Source: Candidatus Woesearchaeota archaeon (GTDB taxonomy: Archaea > Nanobdellota > Nanobdellia > Woesearchaeales > GW2011-AR4). Taken from it: 32,055 bases of DNA. A program made the position numbers and the translations under genes. Below the pieces are notes generated by a model, which was not told the origin of the DNA, searched no databases, and saw only the letters and a list, made by a program, of their open reading frames with translations. Shown here one piece after another: positions 6,332-15,131 of the stretch. Position 1 is the stretch's first letter. The number at the start of each line of letters is the position of its first letter. Location of the stretch: contig JACPMQ010000006.1 of NCBI GenBank assembly GCA_016185955.1, positions 1-32,055 on the forward strand, read 5' to 3'.

Positions 6332-6866
6332 TTACCTTCCTGACAACAGCTATCCACAATGTTTCAAGGTATCTTGAAGCAGCCCCTAAGGGAGTAATTC
6401 TGCTTAAATTCTTAAATGCTGTTTTAAAATAGATTACGCCCCAATCTTCTACTTCATTTAAAAGCTTATCACTATAACCATTTAATTTATCTAGCTCTTT
6501 ATAGCTTATAATGCCATTAAAGGCATTATTTATGCCGTCTTGTATGCGGCTAAATAATTTGCTTGTAGCGTTATATACTCCATTATAGGCTGAATATACT
6601 GAACTGTAAAAGCTTTCAAAAATTGCATAAAGATTGCTAAAGCCTTTTTCATTACTTTTTGCCTTTTTTGAATAATTTCTGTCATTAAGCTCTTTGTCAA
6701 TTACCTGAGCCATACTTGCCAGCTTTATTTGCTCTGAAATATCTTTAGCATCCTCTGAAGAAAGCTTATTGCCTTGCATAGTTATTTTGCTTTTTTTTGG
6801 TTTTACAAGTTCTGGTTTTTCTCTCTCTAAAAACCTAGTGTCTATAATAGTTTCAAGGCTTATCAT
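6324..6866 (-). CDS. Hypothetical protein, 180 aa
   Basis: I do not recognise this protein. It is mostly helical and polar. Residues 1-75 are Lys/Glu-rich (FLEREKPELVKPKKSK). Residues 80-125 are rich in Tyr, Ser and Asn (FYSSVYSAYNGVYN). The C-terminal part is amphipathic (YLETLWIAVVRKVKV). There is no signal peptide and no clear transmembrane segment. ATTTTTATAG lies about 15-24 bases before the ATG, so transcription is probably leaderless. The reading frame may be cut short by a frameshift: a coding-like stretch continues in the next frame (6209-6331). It is followed by tRNA-Cys on the same strand. The next gene upstream, NAD kinase, is also on the minus strand, 49 bases away. Confidence 0.55.
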   Translation of the reverse strand: MISLETIIDTRFLEREKPELVKPKKSKITMQGNKLSSEDAKDISEQIKLASMAQVIDKELNDRNYSKKAKSNEKGFSNLYAIFESFYSSVYSAYNGVYNATSKLFSRIQDGINNAFNGIISYKELDKLNGYSDKLLNEVEDWGVIYFKTAFKNLSRITPLGAASRYLETLWIAVVRKVKV

Positions 6867-6880
6867 AGTGGGAGTTTTAA

Positions 6881-6890
6881 CTATAAAAAT
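6881..6890 (-). promoter_or_regulatory. TATA box of the hypothetical gene
   Basis: ATTTTTATAG on the minus strand, 15-24 bases before the ATG at 6866. It lies in the short gap after the NAD kinase stop. Confidence 0.4.
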
Positions 6891-6915
6891 TGCGAAGTTT
6901 AAAAATTTATTTGCT

Positions 6916-7710
6916 TCAGCTAACAGAATACAATGGCTGATTGGAAATTTTAACTGTAACTTTATTGCCTGCCTTAAAGGGATATTCTTCGCTTAATGAG
7001 TCTGCAATGATAATGCCTTTTTTTGATTCAAACACAATCTCTATTTTTTCATTTTTGGGCAAAATATCATTAATCAACGCGCATTTTGCAGTAATTTTGC
7101 CGCAATAAGGCTCCCTTACAAGATATTCAAATTTGTCGGATTCTAAAGGCAATGGTATGCCCCCAGCGCTTTTAATCCATGCATTGCTGCCTGCAGCAGT
7201 CGAAATTAAAATGCCGCTGCTCTTCTGCCTCTCAATCTTATCTTTTACATAAATTATGTAGCGTGCAGTATGGTAATCTTTTTCAGATGAAACATAAAAC
7301 TCATTAAGCGCAAGCTCAGGAATTTTTTTATTGCCTATATAGGCTTCTAATCGATAAAGCTTTTTTATTTCATGCTCGTTGCTCAAAATTTTTTTAAGTT
7401 TTTCCTTAAAATCATTTTTAGTGGCAGCTAGAAAAAACCCTTCTTTGCTTTCTGGCTCTGAATTAACTCCTATGATTTGTGTTCTGCCAAAAACAAAATG
7501 AGAAGCCCTTAAAAATGTTCCATCGCCGCCAACTGCAACAACCAAATCTTTATTTTGGAAAAGTTTTTTGCTTAATTTACTCCTTTCGTATGCAACATAC
7601 TTAACACTGCCTTTTACGCCTTTTAGTGCCTTTATAACTGCGTTTAACGCAGACTTTTGCTCATTATTTGTTGGTTTTGCATAAACTAAAATGACATTTT
7701 TTAGTTTCAT
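6916..7710 (-). CDS. nadK: NAD kinase (ATP-NAD kinase family)
   Basis: Phosphorylates NAD to NADP in the cytosol (264 aa). The diagnostic GGDGT motif is at residues 61-65 (VAVGGDGTFLRAS), followed by GVNSEPESKEGFF and LNEFYVSS, the counterpart of the family NE motif. The glycine-rich loop is STAAGSNAW, against the usual TPTGSTAY. I chose the ATG at 7710; earlier in-frame codons lie in the TATA-rich promoter region and would add a tail that is not part of the fold. It is divergent from the HAD gene and shares its promoter region, with a TATA-like octamer 26-33 bases before the start. Confidence 0.87.
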   Translation of the reverse strand: MKLKNVILVYAKPTNNEQKSALNAVIKALKGVKGSVKYVAYERSKLSKKLFQNKDLVVAVGGDGTFLRASHFVFGRTQIIGVNSEPESKEGFFLAATKNDFKEKLKKILSNEHEIKKLYRLEAYIGNKKIPELALNEFYVSSEKDYHTARYIIYVKDKIERQKSSGILISTAAGSNAWIKSAGGIPLPLESDKFEYLVREPYCGKITAKCALINDILPKNEKIEIVFESKKGIIIADSLSEEYPFKAGNKVTVKISNQPLYSVS

Positions 7711-7735
7711 GATATAAATATAAAAGTATAGATAG

Positions 7736-7743
7736 TTATATAA
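7736..7743. promoter_or_regulatory. Shared palindromic TATA box (NAD kinase / HAD gene)
   Basis: TTATATAA reads the same on both strands. It lies 26 bases before the NAD kinase ATG (minus, likely leaderless) and about 49 bases before the HAD ATG (plus, with a leader). A single bidirectional site could serve both genes. Confidence 0.45.
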
Positions 7744-7791
7744 ATTTTGTTTTAATACATCGATACAAACTGCATTTAGGGGGTAAAACAA

Positions 7792-8634
7792 ATGTCTAAT
7801 AATCTAGTCCACATAGTGAATAATGAATTTTTTAAACAACCGCGCAATATAAGGGCTATTGGATTTGACCTTGATGGCAGCCTTACCAACCTCTATAATC
7901 GTGAGATTCATGGTTTAATATGGGAAAAAATTCTAAATTTTATTCCTGAAGAGCTAAGAAAAAAGCTGAGCAAACATGATTTTGAGCTATTAAATTTTAA
8001 TTCTGATGTAAGTTTGGGATGGTTTCTTGATATGGATTTGGGCTATTTGGTGCTGCCTTCAAGTGACAAGCATATTATTGCTGCAAGAGAAGGAAACGTT
8101 CCATTGGATAGAAGCAAAATACTAAAGGCTTATGGAAATTTAGCCAGTGTTGATATTTCTTTTGGCCCTAACCCAGACCATGACAAGCCAAGATTTTTGC
8201 CGCTTTGCGACGGATTTGCTCTTAAAATTTCAGACTGCTTTGATGTAACAATAACAGAAGCCACAAAGCCTGCATGTTTTTATGCTGGAACTCCCGAAAA
8301 TAAAAATTTATTTGACTGTCTTGCAAATATGGGAGTATCCCAAAAAGAAGTGCTTTACGTAGGAGACAGCTTATACAAAGATAGTGTGCAGGCGCAAGGC
8401 TTCGGATTTTCCACAGTCTTGAAAATGAAGCCGGATCATATAGCTGAAGTAGAGCGCAAGCTTGGAAAATACGCTTCTGTGAAATTTGAAGTAAATGGAG
8501 CGTTCAAAAAGCCTGTAAGCGAAAGAAAAGAAGAAACACCTTTAAAATTAAGCCTTTTCCTATCAGAAATTTATTACCGCGTTCATGCTATTGTTGCTGA
8601 TGTGCAGCATCTAAAGCCTTTAGTTTTATATTAA
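7792..8634 (+). CDS. HAD hydrolase resembling IMP/GMP 5'-nucleotidase
   Basis: Haloacid dehalogenase superfamily phosphatase (280 aa). Motif I is FDLDGS (Asp26 nucleophile, Asp28), with Ser where Thr is usual. The C-terminal motif is VGDSLYKDS (Asp192). The stretch DMDLGYLVLPSSD followed by REGNVPLDR resembles the middle of HAD-IG purine 5'-nucleotidases of the NT5C2 type (RGLVxDxxxGNxLKxD). A nucleoside monophosphate is therefore a plausible substrate, but other phosphates cannot be excluded. A strong ribosome binding site, GGGGG (7779-7783), lies 8 bases before the ATG. The gene is divergent from NAD kinase and converges on the ketopantoate reductase gene, with 3 bases between stops. A shared role in nucleotide or cofactor balance is only inference. 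Confidence 0.72.
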   Translation: MSNNLVHIVNNEFFKQPRNIRAIGFDLDGSLTNLYNREIHGLIWEKILNFIPEELRKKLSKHDFELLNFNSDVSLGWFLDMDLGYLVLPSSDKHIIAAREGNVPLDRSKILKAYGNLASVDISFGPNPDHDKPRFLPLCDGFALKISDCFDVTITEATKPACFYAGTPENKNLFDCLANMGVSQKEVLYVGDSLYKDSVQAQGFGFSTVLKMKPDHIAEVERKLGKYASVKFEVNGAFKKPVSERKEETPLKLSLFLSEIYYRVHAIVADVQHLKPLVLY

Positions 8635-8637
8635 CTA

Positions 8638-9525
8638 TCAGCTTTCCAAAAACTTTATCATATTGACAAGAGCTTCATTTACTTTGCATTCTATGCCGTA
8701 TTTTTTTCCTAAGCTTACAACAGCGCCATTTAAGTAATCAATTTCAGTGTGCTTGCCTTTTAATATATCCTGCTGCATTGAAGAAATATTTTTTGAGTCT
8801 TTAAGCGCTTCATTAATGCTTTTGACAAAATCAATGTCAAAGTTTATGTTATCTTTTTCGGCAACCTTTAAGCATTCTTCTATAATGAGTTTTTTTAACG
8901 TGTCAAGCTTTTTGTCTGCAATAACCCTGTTTTCCACTTTCAATATCGCGCTAACGGGATTAAGAACGCAATTTAATATTAATTTTTTCCATGAATCTTT
9001 TTTTATATCTTCAGAGACATAGCCGTTTAAGCCGCACTTTTTGAACATAGAAGCTAACTCATCGCTTACAGCGCTTTTTTCGCTTTTCTCAATTGCCGTA
9101 TAGCTTACGCTGTTGTATTGCACTGTTCCAGGCTTAAGGAAAGATGCGCCTACATTTGTTATGCCCCTTAATACAATACATTTTTTTCCAACAATCTTCT
9201 TTACAATATTTTCGCTGTCAAGCCCATTTTGCAGGCATAAGATTATAGTATCTTTTTTTATTAGGTTTTTTATATGCATTATAGCATTCTCACTGTCATA
9301 AACTTTTGTTGTTAGCAATATTAAAGTATTCTCTTCTATCTTTTCAACTTTTGTTATGGCTTTTATTTTATAGGTATTTTCTTCCAAGCCTATGATTTTC
9401 AATCCTTGCTTATTTATTTCATCGGCATGCTGCTGCCTTCCAACCAATGTAATATCATTTAATTCAGAAAGCTTTGCGCCATAAAGGCTTCCAATCGCTC
9501 CAGCGCCTAAAACTATTATTTTCAT
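8638..9525 (-). CDS. panE: 2-dehydropantoate 2-reductase (ketopantoate reductase)
   Basis: NADPH-dependent enzyme (295 aa) that makes pantoate for coenzyme A. The N-terminal Rossmann loop is [15 protein letters not shown] (5-19). The family signatures [18 protein letters not shown] and the helical segment [17 protein letters not shown], with the catalytic lysine, are present. The C-terminal all-helical domain has [18 protein letters not shown], a very typical PanE/ApbA pattern. The ATG overlaps the leuS stop (ATGA), so it is translated from the leuS transcript. Its presence suggests the cell makes some CoA itself, which fits with the CoA-dependent dehydrogenase complex in this window. Confidence 0.92.
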   Translation of the reverse strand: MKIIVLGAGAIGSLYGAKLSELNDITLVGRQQHADEINKQGLKIIGLEENTYKIKAITKVEKIEENTLILLTTKVYDSENAIMHIKNLIKKDTIILCLQNGLDSENIVKKIVGKKCIVLRGITNVGASFLKPGTVQYNSVSYTAIEKSEKSAVSDELASMFKKCGLNGYVSEDIKKDSWKKLILNCVLNPVSAILKVENRVIADKKLDTLKKLIIEECLKVAEKDNINFDIDFVKSINEALKDSKNISSMQQDILKGKHTEIDYLNGAVVSLGKKYGIECKVNEALVNMIKFLES

Positions 9526-12233
9526 AAAACTAAAATAGCAACTTTTGCAGGCATTGCCTGCTTTGCCTTTTCCTCATTAGCGTCTTCTTCCTTAACTATC
9601 TCAATGCTGCAATTGAATTCCTGCTTTAACTCGTCTGAAAAATTTTTCAGGAAACTCATTTCTTTTTGCCTATCAACAATTATTTCTGGCATTTTTGTAA
9701 CATGGTTTATAATTTTTGGAACAAGCCTTGAAATTTCCTTCATATAAATTTTTAATTCGGTATTTGCAAATCTCTTTGATAGGTCTGATGCATTCCTTGT
9801 TTTCTCCATTTCTTCCTTTAATTGCTTAACAAAATCGTATTTCCACGCATTCGCGACAAAAATCCTTATTTTTTTCGGGCTGCTTATTTTTGCAAGCTCA
9901 ATTATAGAGTAAATGTCTTTTTTTGTAGCCTCTAAAAACTCCTTAAGCGCTTCAGCTTCCTTGTCTATTTTGCTTTCATCATAGCTTGGCCATTTTTCTA
10001 GTGAAACAAAGCCTTTACAATTAATTTTTTCCCATAACTCCTCTGCAATATGGGGAGTAAAGGGGCTTATAAGCAATATAAGGTTTTTAACGCATTCAGT
10101 AAAAACCTCATTATTTACATCATTATTTTTTCCTTTGTATTTATTGTATTTATACATCTCATTTGTAAATTCCATTATTGAGCCAATTGCAAGATTATAT
10201 CTAAAGCTCTCAATGTTTTCTGTCACATTTTTTATGGTAGCGTGCATCCTGCTTATCACATATCTGTCTTTCTCATTTATCTTAACAGCATGCTTAAAGG
10301 AAATATTGCTTAAATTATCATTTACTAGATTGTAAAATCTATTAAGGAACTTAAATGACGCATGCACTCCCTTGTCGCTCCAATCAAGCTCTTTTTCCGG
10401 AAGCGCTGCAAATAAAATGAAAAATCTTGCTGTATCAGCCCCATATTTATTGGTTATCTCTTCTGGATCAACTACATTTCCTAAGCTTTTGCTCATTTTT
10501 GCGCCATCCTTAATAACCATGCCTTGCGTAAGAAGGCTTGAGAATGGCTCATCAACATCCGTTAAGCCCAAATCCCTTAATGCTTTTGTAAAGAACCTTG
10601 CGTAAAGCAAATGCAAAATTGCATGCTCTATTCCCCCAATATACTGGTCAACTGGCATCCAATATGATGATATTTTCTTGTCAAAAGGAGCCTTTTCATA
10701 CTTTGGAGAGCAATATCTTAAAAAATACCAAGAGCTGTCAACAAATGTATCCATTGTGTCTGTCTCTCTTCTCGCTTTGCCATTGCATTTTGGGCATTTT
10801 GCCTCAACAAATTCCTTGCAAGTTTCTAATGGATTTCCCATTCCTGTGAATTTGCATTTTTCTGGCTTGGGAAGCTTGATTGGAAGCTCTTCATATTTTA
10901 CAGGAACAATATTGCATTTGCTGCAATAAATAATTGGGATAGGAGTGCCCCAATATCTTTGACGAGAAATTAGCCAGTCTCTTATTTTGTAGTTTACCGC
11001 CCTTTTGCCGATTTTTTCTTTTTCCATCCACTCGGCAATTGCCTCAATTGCTCCTTTATTATTTATCCTATTAAATTTGCCGGAATTAACAAGAGTGCCT
11101 TCGTCTACATAAGCTCTTGTCATTTTTTCAGCTTTCAATTCAAATTCGCTTGGAGAAATAACAACTTTTATCTGTATTTTATATTTTTTTGCGAACTCAA
11201 AATCACGCTGGTCATGCGCAGGAACAACCATAACAGCACCTGTACCATACTCCATTAAAACATAATCTGCAACATAAATTGGAATTTCCTCATTATTCGC
11301 AGGATTTATGCAGAGCTTTCCTATGAAAATTCCATTTTTTTCTGTTTCTTCAGAAACCCTTTCTTTCATAGATTTTTTCTTAGTCTCTGCAATAAATTCC
11401 ATGACAGCCTTTTCATATTTTGTGCCTTTAACCAATTCAAAAACCATTGGATGCTCAACTGCAAAAACAAGGGCTGTAACTCCAAAAATAGTGTCGGCTC
11501 TTGTTGTGAATGTGGCAATAGTCTTTTTTGTATCCTTAATTTTGAATTGGATTTCAACGCCATAGCTTTTTCCAATCCAATTATGCTGCATTATTTTAAC
11601 TCTTTCAGGCCAATTTTTAAGCTTGTCAGATTCAAGAAGCTCATCAGCATATTTTGTTATTTTGAAAAACCATTGCTCCAATTCTTTCTCGGCAACTTCA
11701 TTATGGCAGCGCCAGCATTTTCCGTCTTCTACCTGCTCGTTTGCCAAAACAGTGTTGCATGAGCCGCACCAGTTTACTACAGCGTTTTTCCTGTATGCAA
11801 GCCCCTTTTCATAAAATTTGAGAAAAATCCATTGGTTCCATTTATAATAATCCTCTGTGCAGCTTTGTATCTGCCTGCTCCAGTCATAGCTGAAGCCTAT
11901 CTCTTTTTGCTGCTTTTTTATATGGTTGATATTGGTCCAAGTCCATTTTTCAGGATCAATATTATTTTTTATTGCGGCATTTTCTGCTGGAAGCCCAAAA
12001 GCGTCATATCCCATCGGATAAAGAACATTAAAGCCTTTCATCCTTTTGAATCTTGCTAATGCATCCCCTAAAGAATAGTTCCTTAAATGGCCAATATGCA
12101 AGGCAGAGCTTGGATATGGGTACATTTCAAGGCAGTAAAATTTCTTTTTTTTGGCATTTTCTGTGGAATTAAATATGTTTTTTTCTTCCCATTTTTTCTG
12201 CCATTTTTCAGCTATTTTTCTTAAATCTAGCAT
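9522..12233 (-). CDS. leuS: Leucyl-tRNA synthetase, bacterial-type core
   Basis: Class Ia synthetase (903 aa) charging tRNA-Leu. The HIGH motif is HIGH (46-49) and the KMSKS loop is intact (579-583, [14 protein letters not shown]). The core is of bacterial type: [16 protein letters not shown] instead of the archaeal FHYTGTP-like form, a zinc-binding NWCGSC...CWRC hairpin, and an editing domain with [10 protein letters not shown] and [15 protein letters not shown]. The C-terminal 130 residues (VANAWKYDF, then [10 protein letters not shown]) instead recall the archaeal/eukaryotic LeuRS tail. I chose the ATG at 12233; a GTG at 12254 is possible. A TATA-like TTATAAAAAA lies 23-32 bases upstream. 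It is coupled to panE. Confidence 0.93.
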   Translation of the reverse strand: MLDLRKIAEKWQKKWEEKNIFNSTENAKKKKFYCLEMYPYPSSALHIGHLRNYSLGDALARFKRMKGFNVLYPMGYDAFGLPAENAAIKNNIDPEKWTWTNINHIKKQQKEIGFSYDWSRQIQSCTEDYYKWNQWIFLKFYEKGLAYRKNAVVNWCGSCNTVLANEQVEDGKCWRCHNEVAEKELEQWFFKITKYADELLESDKLKNWPERVKIMQHNWIGKSYGVEIQFKIKDTKKTIATFTTRADTIFGVTALVFAVEHPMVFELVKGTKYEKAVMEFIAETKKKSMKERVSEETEKNGIFIGKLCINPANNEEIPIYVADYVLMEYGTGAVMVVPAHDQRDFEFAKKYKIQIKVVISPSEFELKAEKMTRAYVDEGTLVNSGKFNRINNKGAIEAIAEWMEKEKIGKRAVNYKIRDWLISRQRYWGTPIPIIYCSKCNIVPVKYEELPIKLPKPEKCKFTGMGNPLETCKEFVEAKCPKCNGKARRETDTMDTFVDSSWYFLRYCSPKYEKAPFDKKISSYWMPVDQYIGGIEHAILHLLYARFFTKALRDLGLTDVDEPFSSLLTQGMVIKDGAKMSKSLGNVVDPEEITNKYGADTARFFILFAALPEKELDWSDKGVHASFKFLNRFYNLVNDNLSNISFKHAVKINEKDRYVISRMHATIKNVTENIESFRYNLAIGSIMEFTNEMYKYNKYKGKNNDVNNEVFTECVKNLILLISPFTPHIAEELWEKINCKGFVSLEKWPSYDESKIDKEAEALKEFLEATKKDIYSIIELAKISSPKKIRIFVANAWKYDFVKQLKEEMEKTRNASDLSKRFANTELKIYMKEISRLVPKIINHVTKMPEIIVDRQKEMSFLKNFSDELKQEFNCSIEIVKEEDANEEKAKQAMPAKVAILVL

Positions 12234-12290
12234 TTTGTTCAAGAAAAACAGCACCTTTTTTATAATTTATTGTTTTAAGAGATAAAAAAA

Positions 12291-12488
12291 TCAGAATTTT
12301 TTGAATTGGGCTACAGTATCTATTAAGTCTACATGCCCTAAGAACATGGCTCTGCAGCAATATCTTTCAAGTCCCAGCTCATCTAAAGCTTTTTTCCTGT
12401 CTTCGCCTTTTTGAAGCTTTTCATTATATTCTTCCCACAAGTGGGCTATTGGCTTTCCACAGCTCCAGCAACGGATTGGTATGATCAT
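12291..12488 (-). CDS. rpoN: RNA polymerase subunit Rpo10 (RpoN, Rpb10 homologue)
   Basis: Zinc-binding subunit of archaeal RNA polymerase (65 aa) that joins the Rpo3-Rpo11 platform. The atypical zinc motif is visible: CWSCG at the N-terminus (Cys7, Cys10) and the CC pair in RYCCRAM (Cys44, Cys45). This is the archaeal Rpb10 family, not bacterial sigma-54, despite the shared symbol. It closes the ribosomal protein operon, 45 bases after rps9, and has its own duplicated TATA/ribosome-binding unit upstream. Confidence 0.95.
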   Translation of the reverse strand: MIIPIRCWSCGKPIAHLWEEYNEKLQKGEDRKKALDELGLERYCCRAMFLGHVDLIDTVAQFKKF

Positions 12489-12495
12489 TTTGTTT

Positions 12496-12526
12496 TCACC
12501 TTGTTATATTCTCACCTTGTTATATT
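12496..12526 (-). repeat. Tandem repeat covering promoter and ribosome binding site of rpoN
   Basis: TCACCTTGTTATATT occurs at 12496-12510 and again at 12512-12526 (unit 16 bp). On the minus strand each unit reads AATATAACAAGGTGA: a TATA-like AATATAA and an AGGTGA ribosome binding site. The copy nearer the gene puts GGTGA 8 bases before the rpoN ATG at 12488. Confidence 0.85.
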
Positions 12527-12533
12527 TAACCTT

Positions 12534-12935
12534 TTAACGGTATGACTTCTGAACTTTTGACCTCGCCTGCCCATGCCTATTTGGCTTTGCAGATTCCTTT
12601 CTCCTTACATCCGCAACCAATAGTCCCCTGTCATAATTCAAAAATTCCTCTTTAAGCTTGTCATCTTTTGAAAATTCAACAAGACCTTTTGCAATCGCAA
12701 GCCTGCACGCATCCGTCTGGCTTGAAACGCCTCCGCCAATTACATTTAAGCTTATGTCAACCTTATTTGAGATATCCCCTGCAATAATTAAAGGCTCTCT
12801 TAGCTTCAATCTGTAAAGCTTGGGCTCATAAAAATCCAACAGCTTATTATTAATCTTAACAATGCCCTTTCCTGCTTTTACAGCTGCTCTTGCTATTGCC
12901 TTTTTTCTTTTTCCTGAAGTTAGTATGACTTTCAT
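12534..12935 (-). CDS. rps9: Ribosomal protein S9 (uS9)
   Basis: Small-subunit protein (133 aa) at the ribosomal P site. It has the TSGKRKKAIARA start, the GGGVSSQTDACRLAIAKGL core and the C-terminal KVQKSYR tail that reaches the anticodon of P-site tRNA. The start overlaps the rpl13 stop by four bases (ATGA), so translation is coupled. The length is normal for archaea. Confidence 0.97.
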   Translation of the reverse strand: MKVILTSGKRKKAIARAAVKAGKGIVKINNKLLDFYEPKLYRLKLREPLIIAGDISNKVDISLNVIGGGVSSQTDACRLAIAKGLVEFSKDDKLKEEFLNYDRGLLVADVRRKESAKPNRHGQARSKVQKSYR

Positions 12936-13351
12936 CTTATTTTAGCTCCTATGCGTATGCAGATGTCCTTCACCTTAGTATATTTTAAATTAGGCAGTTT
13001 GCTTACATCAGCGCTTTTTATTGTCTCTGCATTTTTATTTTTAAGAGTTTCCGGAATGCCGACATAGCATTTTATGCTTTTGAAGGCTGCTCTTCCCCTT
13101 TCAGTTTTGTATGGAAGCATCCCTCTTATAGCCCTCTTTACAAACCTATCGGGCATTCTATACACAAAAGGCCCTTTACTGTGAGTGCCTCTCTGCAAAT
13201 AGCCTTCATACACTCCGAAAATTTGGTGCCTGTTGCCAGTAATAACTGCACTTTCACAATTAATTATTTCTATTTTTTCCCCTAATAGCGCTTTTTTTGC
13301 AACAAAGCTGCCCATTCTTCCCAATATAAGGTTGCTTGCGTCTATAATCAT
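12932..13351 (-). CDS. rpl13: Ribosomal protein L13 (uL13)
   Basis: Large-subunit protein (139 aa). Recognised by the N-terminus IIDASNLILGRMGSFVAKKA, the NCESAVITGNR segment, the GPFVYRMPDRFVKRAIRGML region and KTERGRAAFKSIKCYVGIP. It follows rpl18e after 35 bases and is coupled to rps9. Its place between L18e and S9 is the usual archaeal one. Confidence 0.97.
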   Translation of the reverse strand: MIIDASNLILGRMGSFVAKKALLGEKIEIINCESAVITGNRHQIFGVYEGYLQRGTHSKGPFVYRMPDRFVKRAIRGMLPYKTERGRAAFKSIKCYVGIPETLKNKNAETIKSADVSKLPNLKYTKVKDICIRIGAKIR

Positions 13352-13386
13352 TTTAATGCTTTAACTTTTTTATGATTTAATTTATT

Positions 13387-13752
13387 TTACCCGATGGTTT
13401 TAATTCTTTTTCCATTCGGCTTTTCCTTGCTTAACTCAAGCAAATCAATTATTTTTGAGCCTGTGCTTTCTATCTTTTCTTTTGCCTGCTGTGAAAACTG
13501 GTAAGCGGAGATTGTAAGCTTATGGCTTAAGTTTCCAGAGCCTAAAACTTTTCCAGGCACTACCACAATATCATTTTCTTTTGTATAGCGGTTTATTCTC
13601 GATAAGTTTACAGATCTTCTCTGCCTTGTTGGCTTTTCTAAATCTATTGCGATGCTTTTCCATAAATTTACAGATTGCTCACTGCTCCTTTTTTTTAATT
13701 CTCCTATTAGCTCCTGAAGCAATGGGTTTGTTGGACCGGTTCTTTTTGTCAT
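13387..13752 (-). CDS. rpl18e: Ribosomal protein L18e (eL18)
   Basis: Archaeal/eukaryotic large-subunit protein (121 aa), absent from bacteria. Recognised by RTGPTNPLLQELIGELKK, VNLSRINRYTKENDIVVVPGKVLGSG and the C-terminal IDLLELSKEKPNGKRIKTIG. It is preceded by tRNA-Leu in the same operon, an order also known from the S9 operon of Haloarcula marismortui. Confidence 0.96.
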   Translation of the reverse strand: MTKRTGPTNPLLQELIGELKKRSSEQSVNLWKSIAIDLEKPTRQRRSVNLSRINRYTKENDIVVVPGKVLGSGNLSHKLTISAYQFSQQAKEKIESTGSKIIDLLELSKEKPNGKRIKTIG

Positions 13753-13804
13753 TTTAACCGTTTAATTTTATTAAATTTATTAACCGTTTTTAATGGATTT
13801 TTAA

Positions 13805-13909
13805 TGCGGAGGACGTGATTCGAACACGCGTACCCACTAAGGGACAAGGCCCTCAACCATACGCTCCATATTTGGATTTGCGCATTTGACCAGGCTCTGC
13901 CACCTCCGC
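13805..13909 (-). tRNA. tRNA-Leu(GAG) with a non-canonical 19-nt intron at 29/30
   Basis: Acceptor stem GCGGAGG/CCTCCGC with A73; D arm GAGCCTGGTCAAATGC, typical of Leu; long variable arm TCCC-TTAGT-GGG; T loop TTCGAAT. The anticodon loop is TTGAGGG (anticodon GAG) followed by CCTTG. The partner CAAGG is split: CAA lies just after G26, and GG only 19 bases later. The intron ATCCAAATATGGAGCGTAT (13859-13877) sits in a full BHB: central helix GCGC/GCGT, 3-nt bulges AA^A and AT^G on opposite strands, and an inner stem TCCA/TGGA. Cutting after the second base of each bulge restores CAAGG. The 5' end is 6 bases after the rpoD stop. Confidence 0.93.
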
Positions 13910-13915
13910 GCTTGC

Positions 13916-14710
13916 TTATTTCAACTCTTTTATTTCCTCGTTAAATTCATCAAAGGTTTCATTGAAAATATCAATTGATTTGTTTAATATTTCCTTGCAG
14001 CTTAACTGCCCCCAAGATTCGATGTAAAAAATAATGTCATTGTCATATTTTATCTTTACTTCCCCCTTTGAAACTTCCTCAACTACTCCTGCAAGATCAT
14101 ACTTAAAGAGGTTGTCTTTAATTACCTCCAGCTTTCCGTTTTTTATTTCAAATATATTCCCGTGGGTTGCTTCCACAACCTCTTCAGGATTTTTAACATT
14201 GCCTATTTCAATAATCGGCTTATGCTTGTAATAAGCAAGGCATGGGCTCCACTTTGTATGCATTTTGCCCTTTCCCAAAACAGCAGTAGCTTCTAATTCC
14301 AAGGATTGCCCTTTAAGCAACTTCACTATTGGCGTTTTTGGATAAACGGGCTTTATTGCAGGATCAGAGCTTTTAAGCTCAGATGCGTAAACTGTCTCAG
14401 AGCCTTTTGTTGCCTTAAGCGTGATTTTTAGCTGGCATCTTGCGCAGCCAGCGCCTTCACACTTGCATTTTTCAGGAAGATTATATGACTTCAAATCTGT
14501 TTTCAATGAAATCATACCAAGCCTATGGGCAATCATTTCATCATAAAGTATCGAGTTATTTTTCCTGAATTCTACATCCTCAATTGCCATTGTAGGCACT
14601 TCTTCTATCATAATCCTTCTTAATGTATTTGCAAAAGTAGGTGTTGTATCTTTGATTATAAAAGAAAGCTTGCCTTCTTCCCTGCTGTTATTTAAAACCC
14701 TTATTTCCAT
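13916..14710 (-). CDS. rpoD: RNA polymerase subunit Rpo3 (RpoD, Rpb3 homologue)
   Basis: Alpha-like assembly subunit of archaeal RNA polymerase (264 aa). The dimerisation domain shows TPTFANTLRRIMIEEVPTMAIEDVEF (23-48). The inserted domain holds a single Cys cluster, CKCEGAGCARC (Cys82, 84, 89, 92), matching the zinc site of Rpb3; the longer 4Fe-4S ferredoxin-like insert found in some archaea is not present. LGKGKMHTKWSPCLAYY is another family landmark. It lies 14 bases after rps11 and 6 bases before tRNA-Leu. It is not the bacterial sigma factor that shares this symbol. Confidence 0.96.
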   Translation of the reverse strand: MEIRVLNNSREEGKLSFIIKDTTPTFANTLRRIMIEEVPTMAIEDVEFRKNNSILYDEMIAHRLGMISLKTDLKSYNLPEKCKCEGAGCARCQLKITLKATKGSETVYASELKSSDPAIKPVYPKTPIVKLLKGQSLELEATAVLGKGKMHTKWSPCLAYYKHKPIIEIGNVKNPEEVVEATHGNIFEIKNGKLEVIKDNLFKYDLAGVVEEVSKGEVKIKYDNDIIFYIESWGQLSCKEILNKSIDIFNETFDEFNEEIKELK

Positions 14711-14724
14711 TTTGTGTTAAAGGA

Positions 14725-15120
14725 TTAAACTCTTCTTCCCCTTTTACCTCCTTTTTTCTTGCAACCGTCATGCGGCAATGGAGTCACATCTTCAATTAAG
14801 CCTATTCTCAAGCCCATTCTTGATAATGCCCTTACAGCTGCTTGCGCGCCCGGTCCAGGACCAGTGCTATCATTATGCCCTCCTTTAGCCCTTATCTTAA
14901 CATGAATTGCGTTTATGCCCTTTTCTATTGCAACTTCCGCAGCCTTTTTAGCTGCAATCATTGCTGCTGTTGGACTGCTTTCCATTCTATCGCTTTTTAC
15001 AACCATGCCGCCGGAAGCTTTGCTGATTGTCTCTGTGCCTGTTATGTCTGTTATATGGATTATTGTGTTATTGTAAGATGCGTAAATATGGGCAATGCCC
15101 CACCTTTCCTGTCTTTCCAT
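14725..15120 (-). CDS. rps11: Ribosomal protein S11 (uS11)
   Basis: Small-subunit protein (131 aa) of the platform near the E site. Landmarks: [40 protein letters not shown] and [19 protein letters not shown], ending in the basic tail [12 protein letters not shown]. It lies 11 bases after rps4 and is part of the main operon. Confidence 0.97.
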   Translation of the reverse strand: MERQERWGIAHIYASYNNTIIHITDITGTETISKASGGMVVKSDRMESSPTAAMIAAKKAAEVAIEKGINAIHVKIRAKGGHNDSTGPGPGAQAAVRALSRMGLRIGLIEDVTPLPHDGCKKKGGKRGRRV

Positions 15121-15131
15121 TTTTATCTCCT

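Noticed and set aside
6241-6432. 63-codon plus-strand frame over the tRNA-Cys leader and unknown gene
   Set aside because: No ribosome binding site, and antisense to the more protein-like minus-strand frames.
13805-13909. tRNA-Leu read as unspliced, with stem TATGG/CCTTG or as tRNA-Gln with loop CCTTGTC
   Set aside because: The first has a T-T mismatch and a large unexplained insertion; the second lacks U33 and fits neither the D arm nor the long variable arm. The 29/30 intron explains all the bases.
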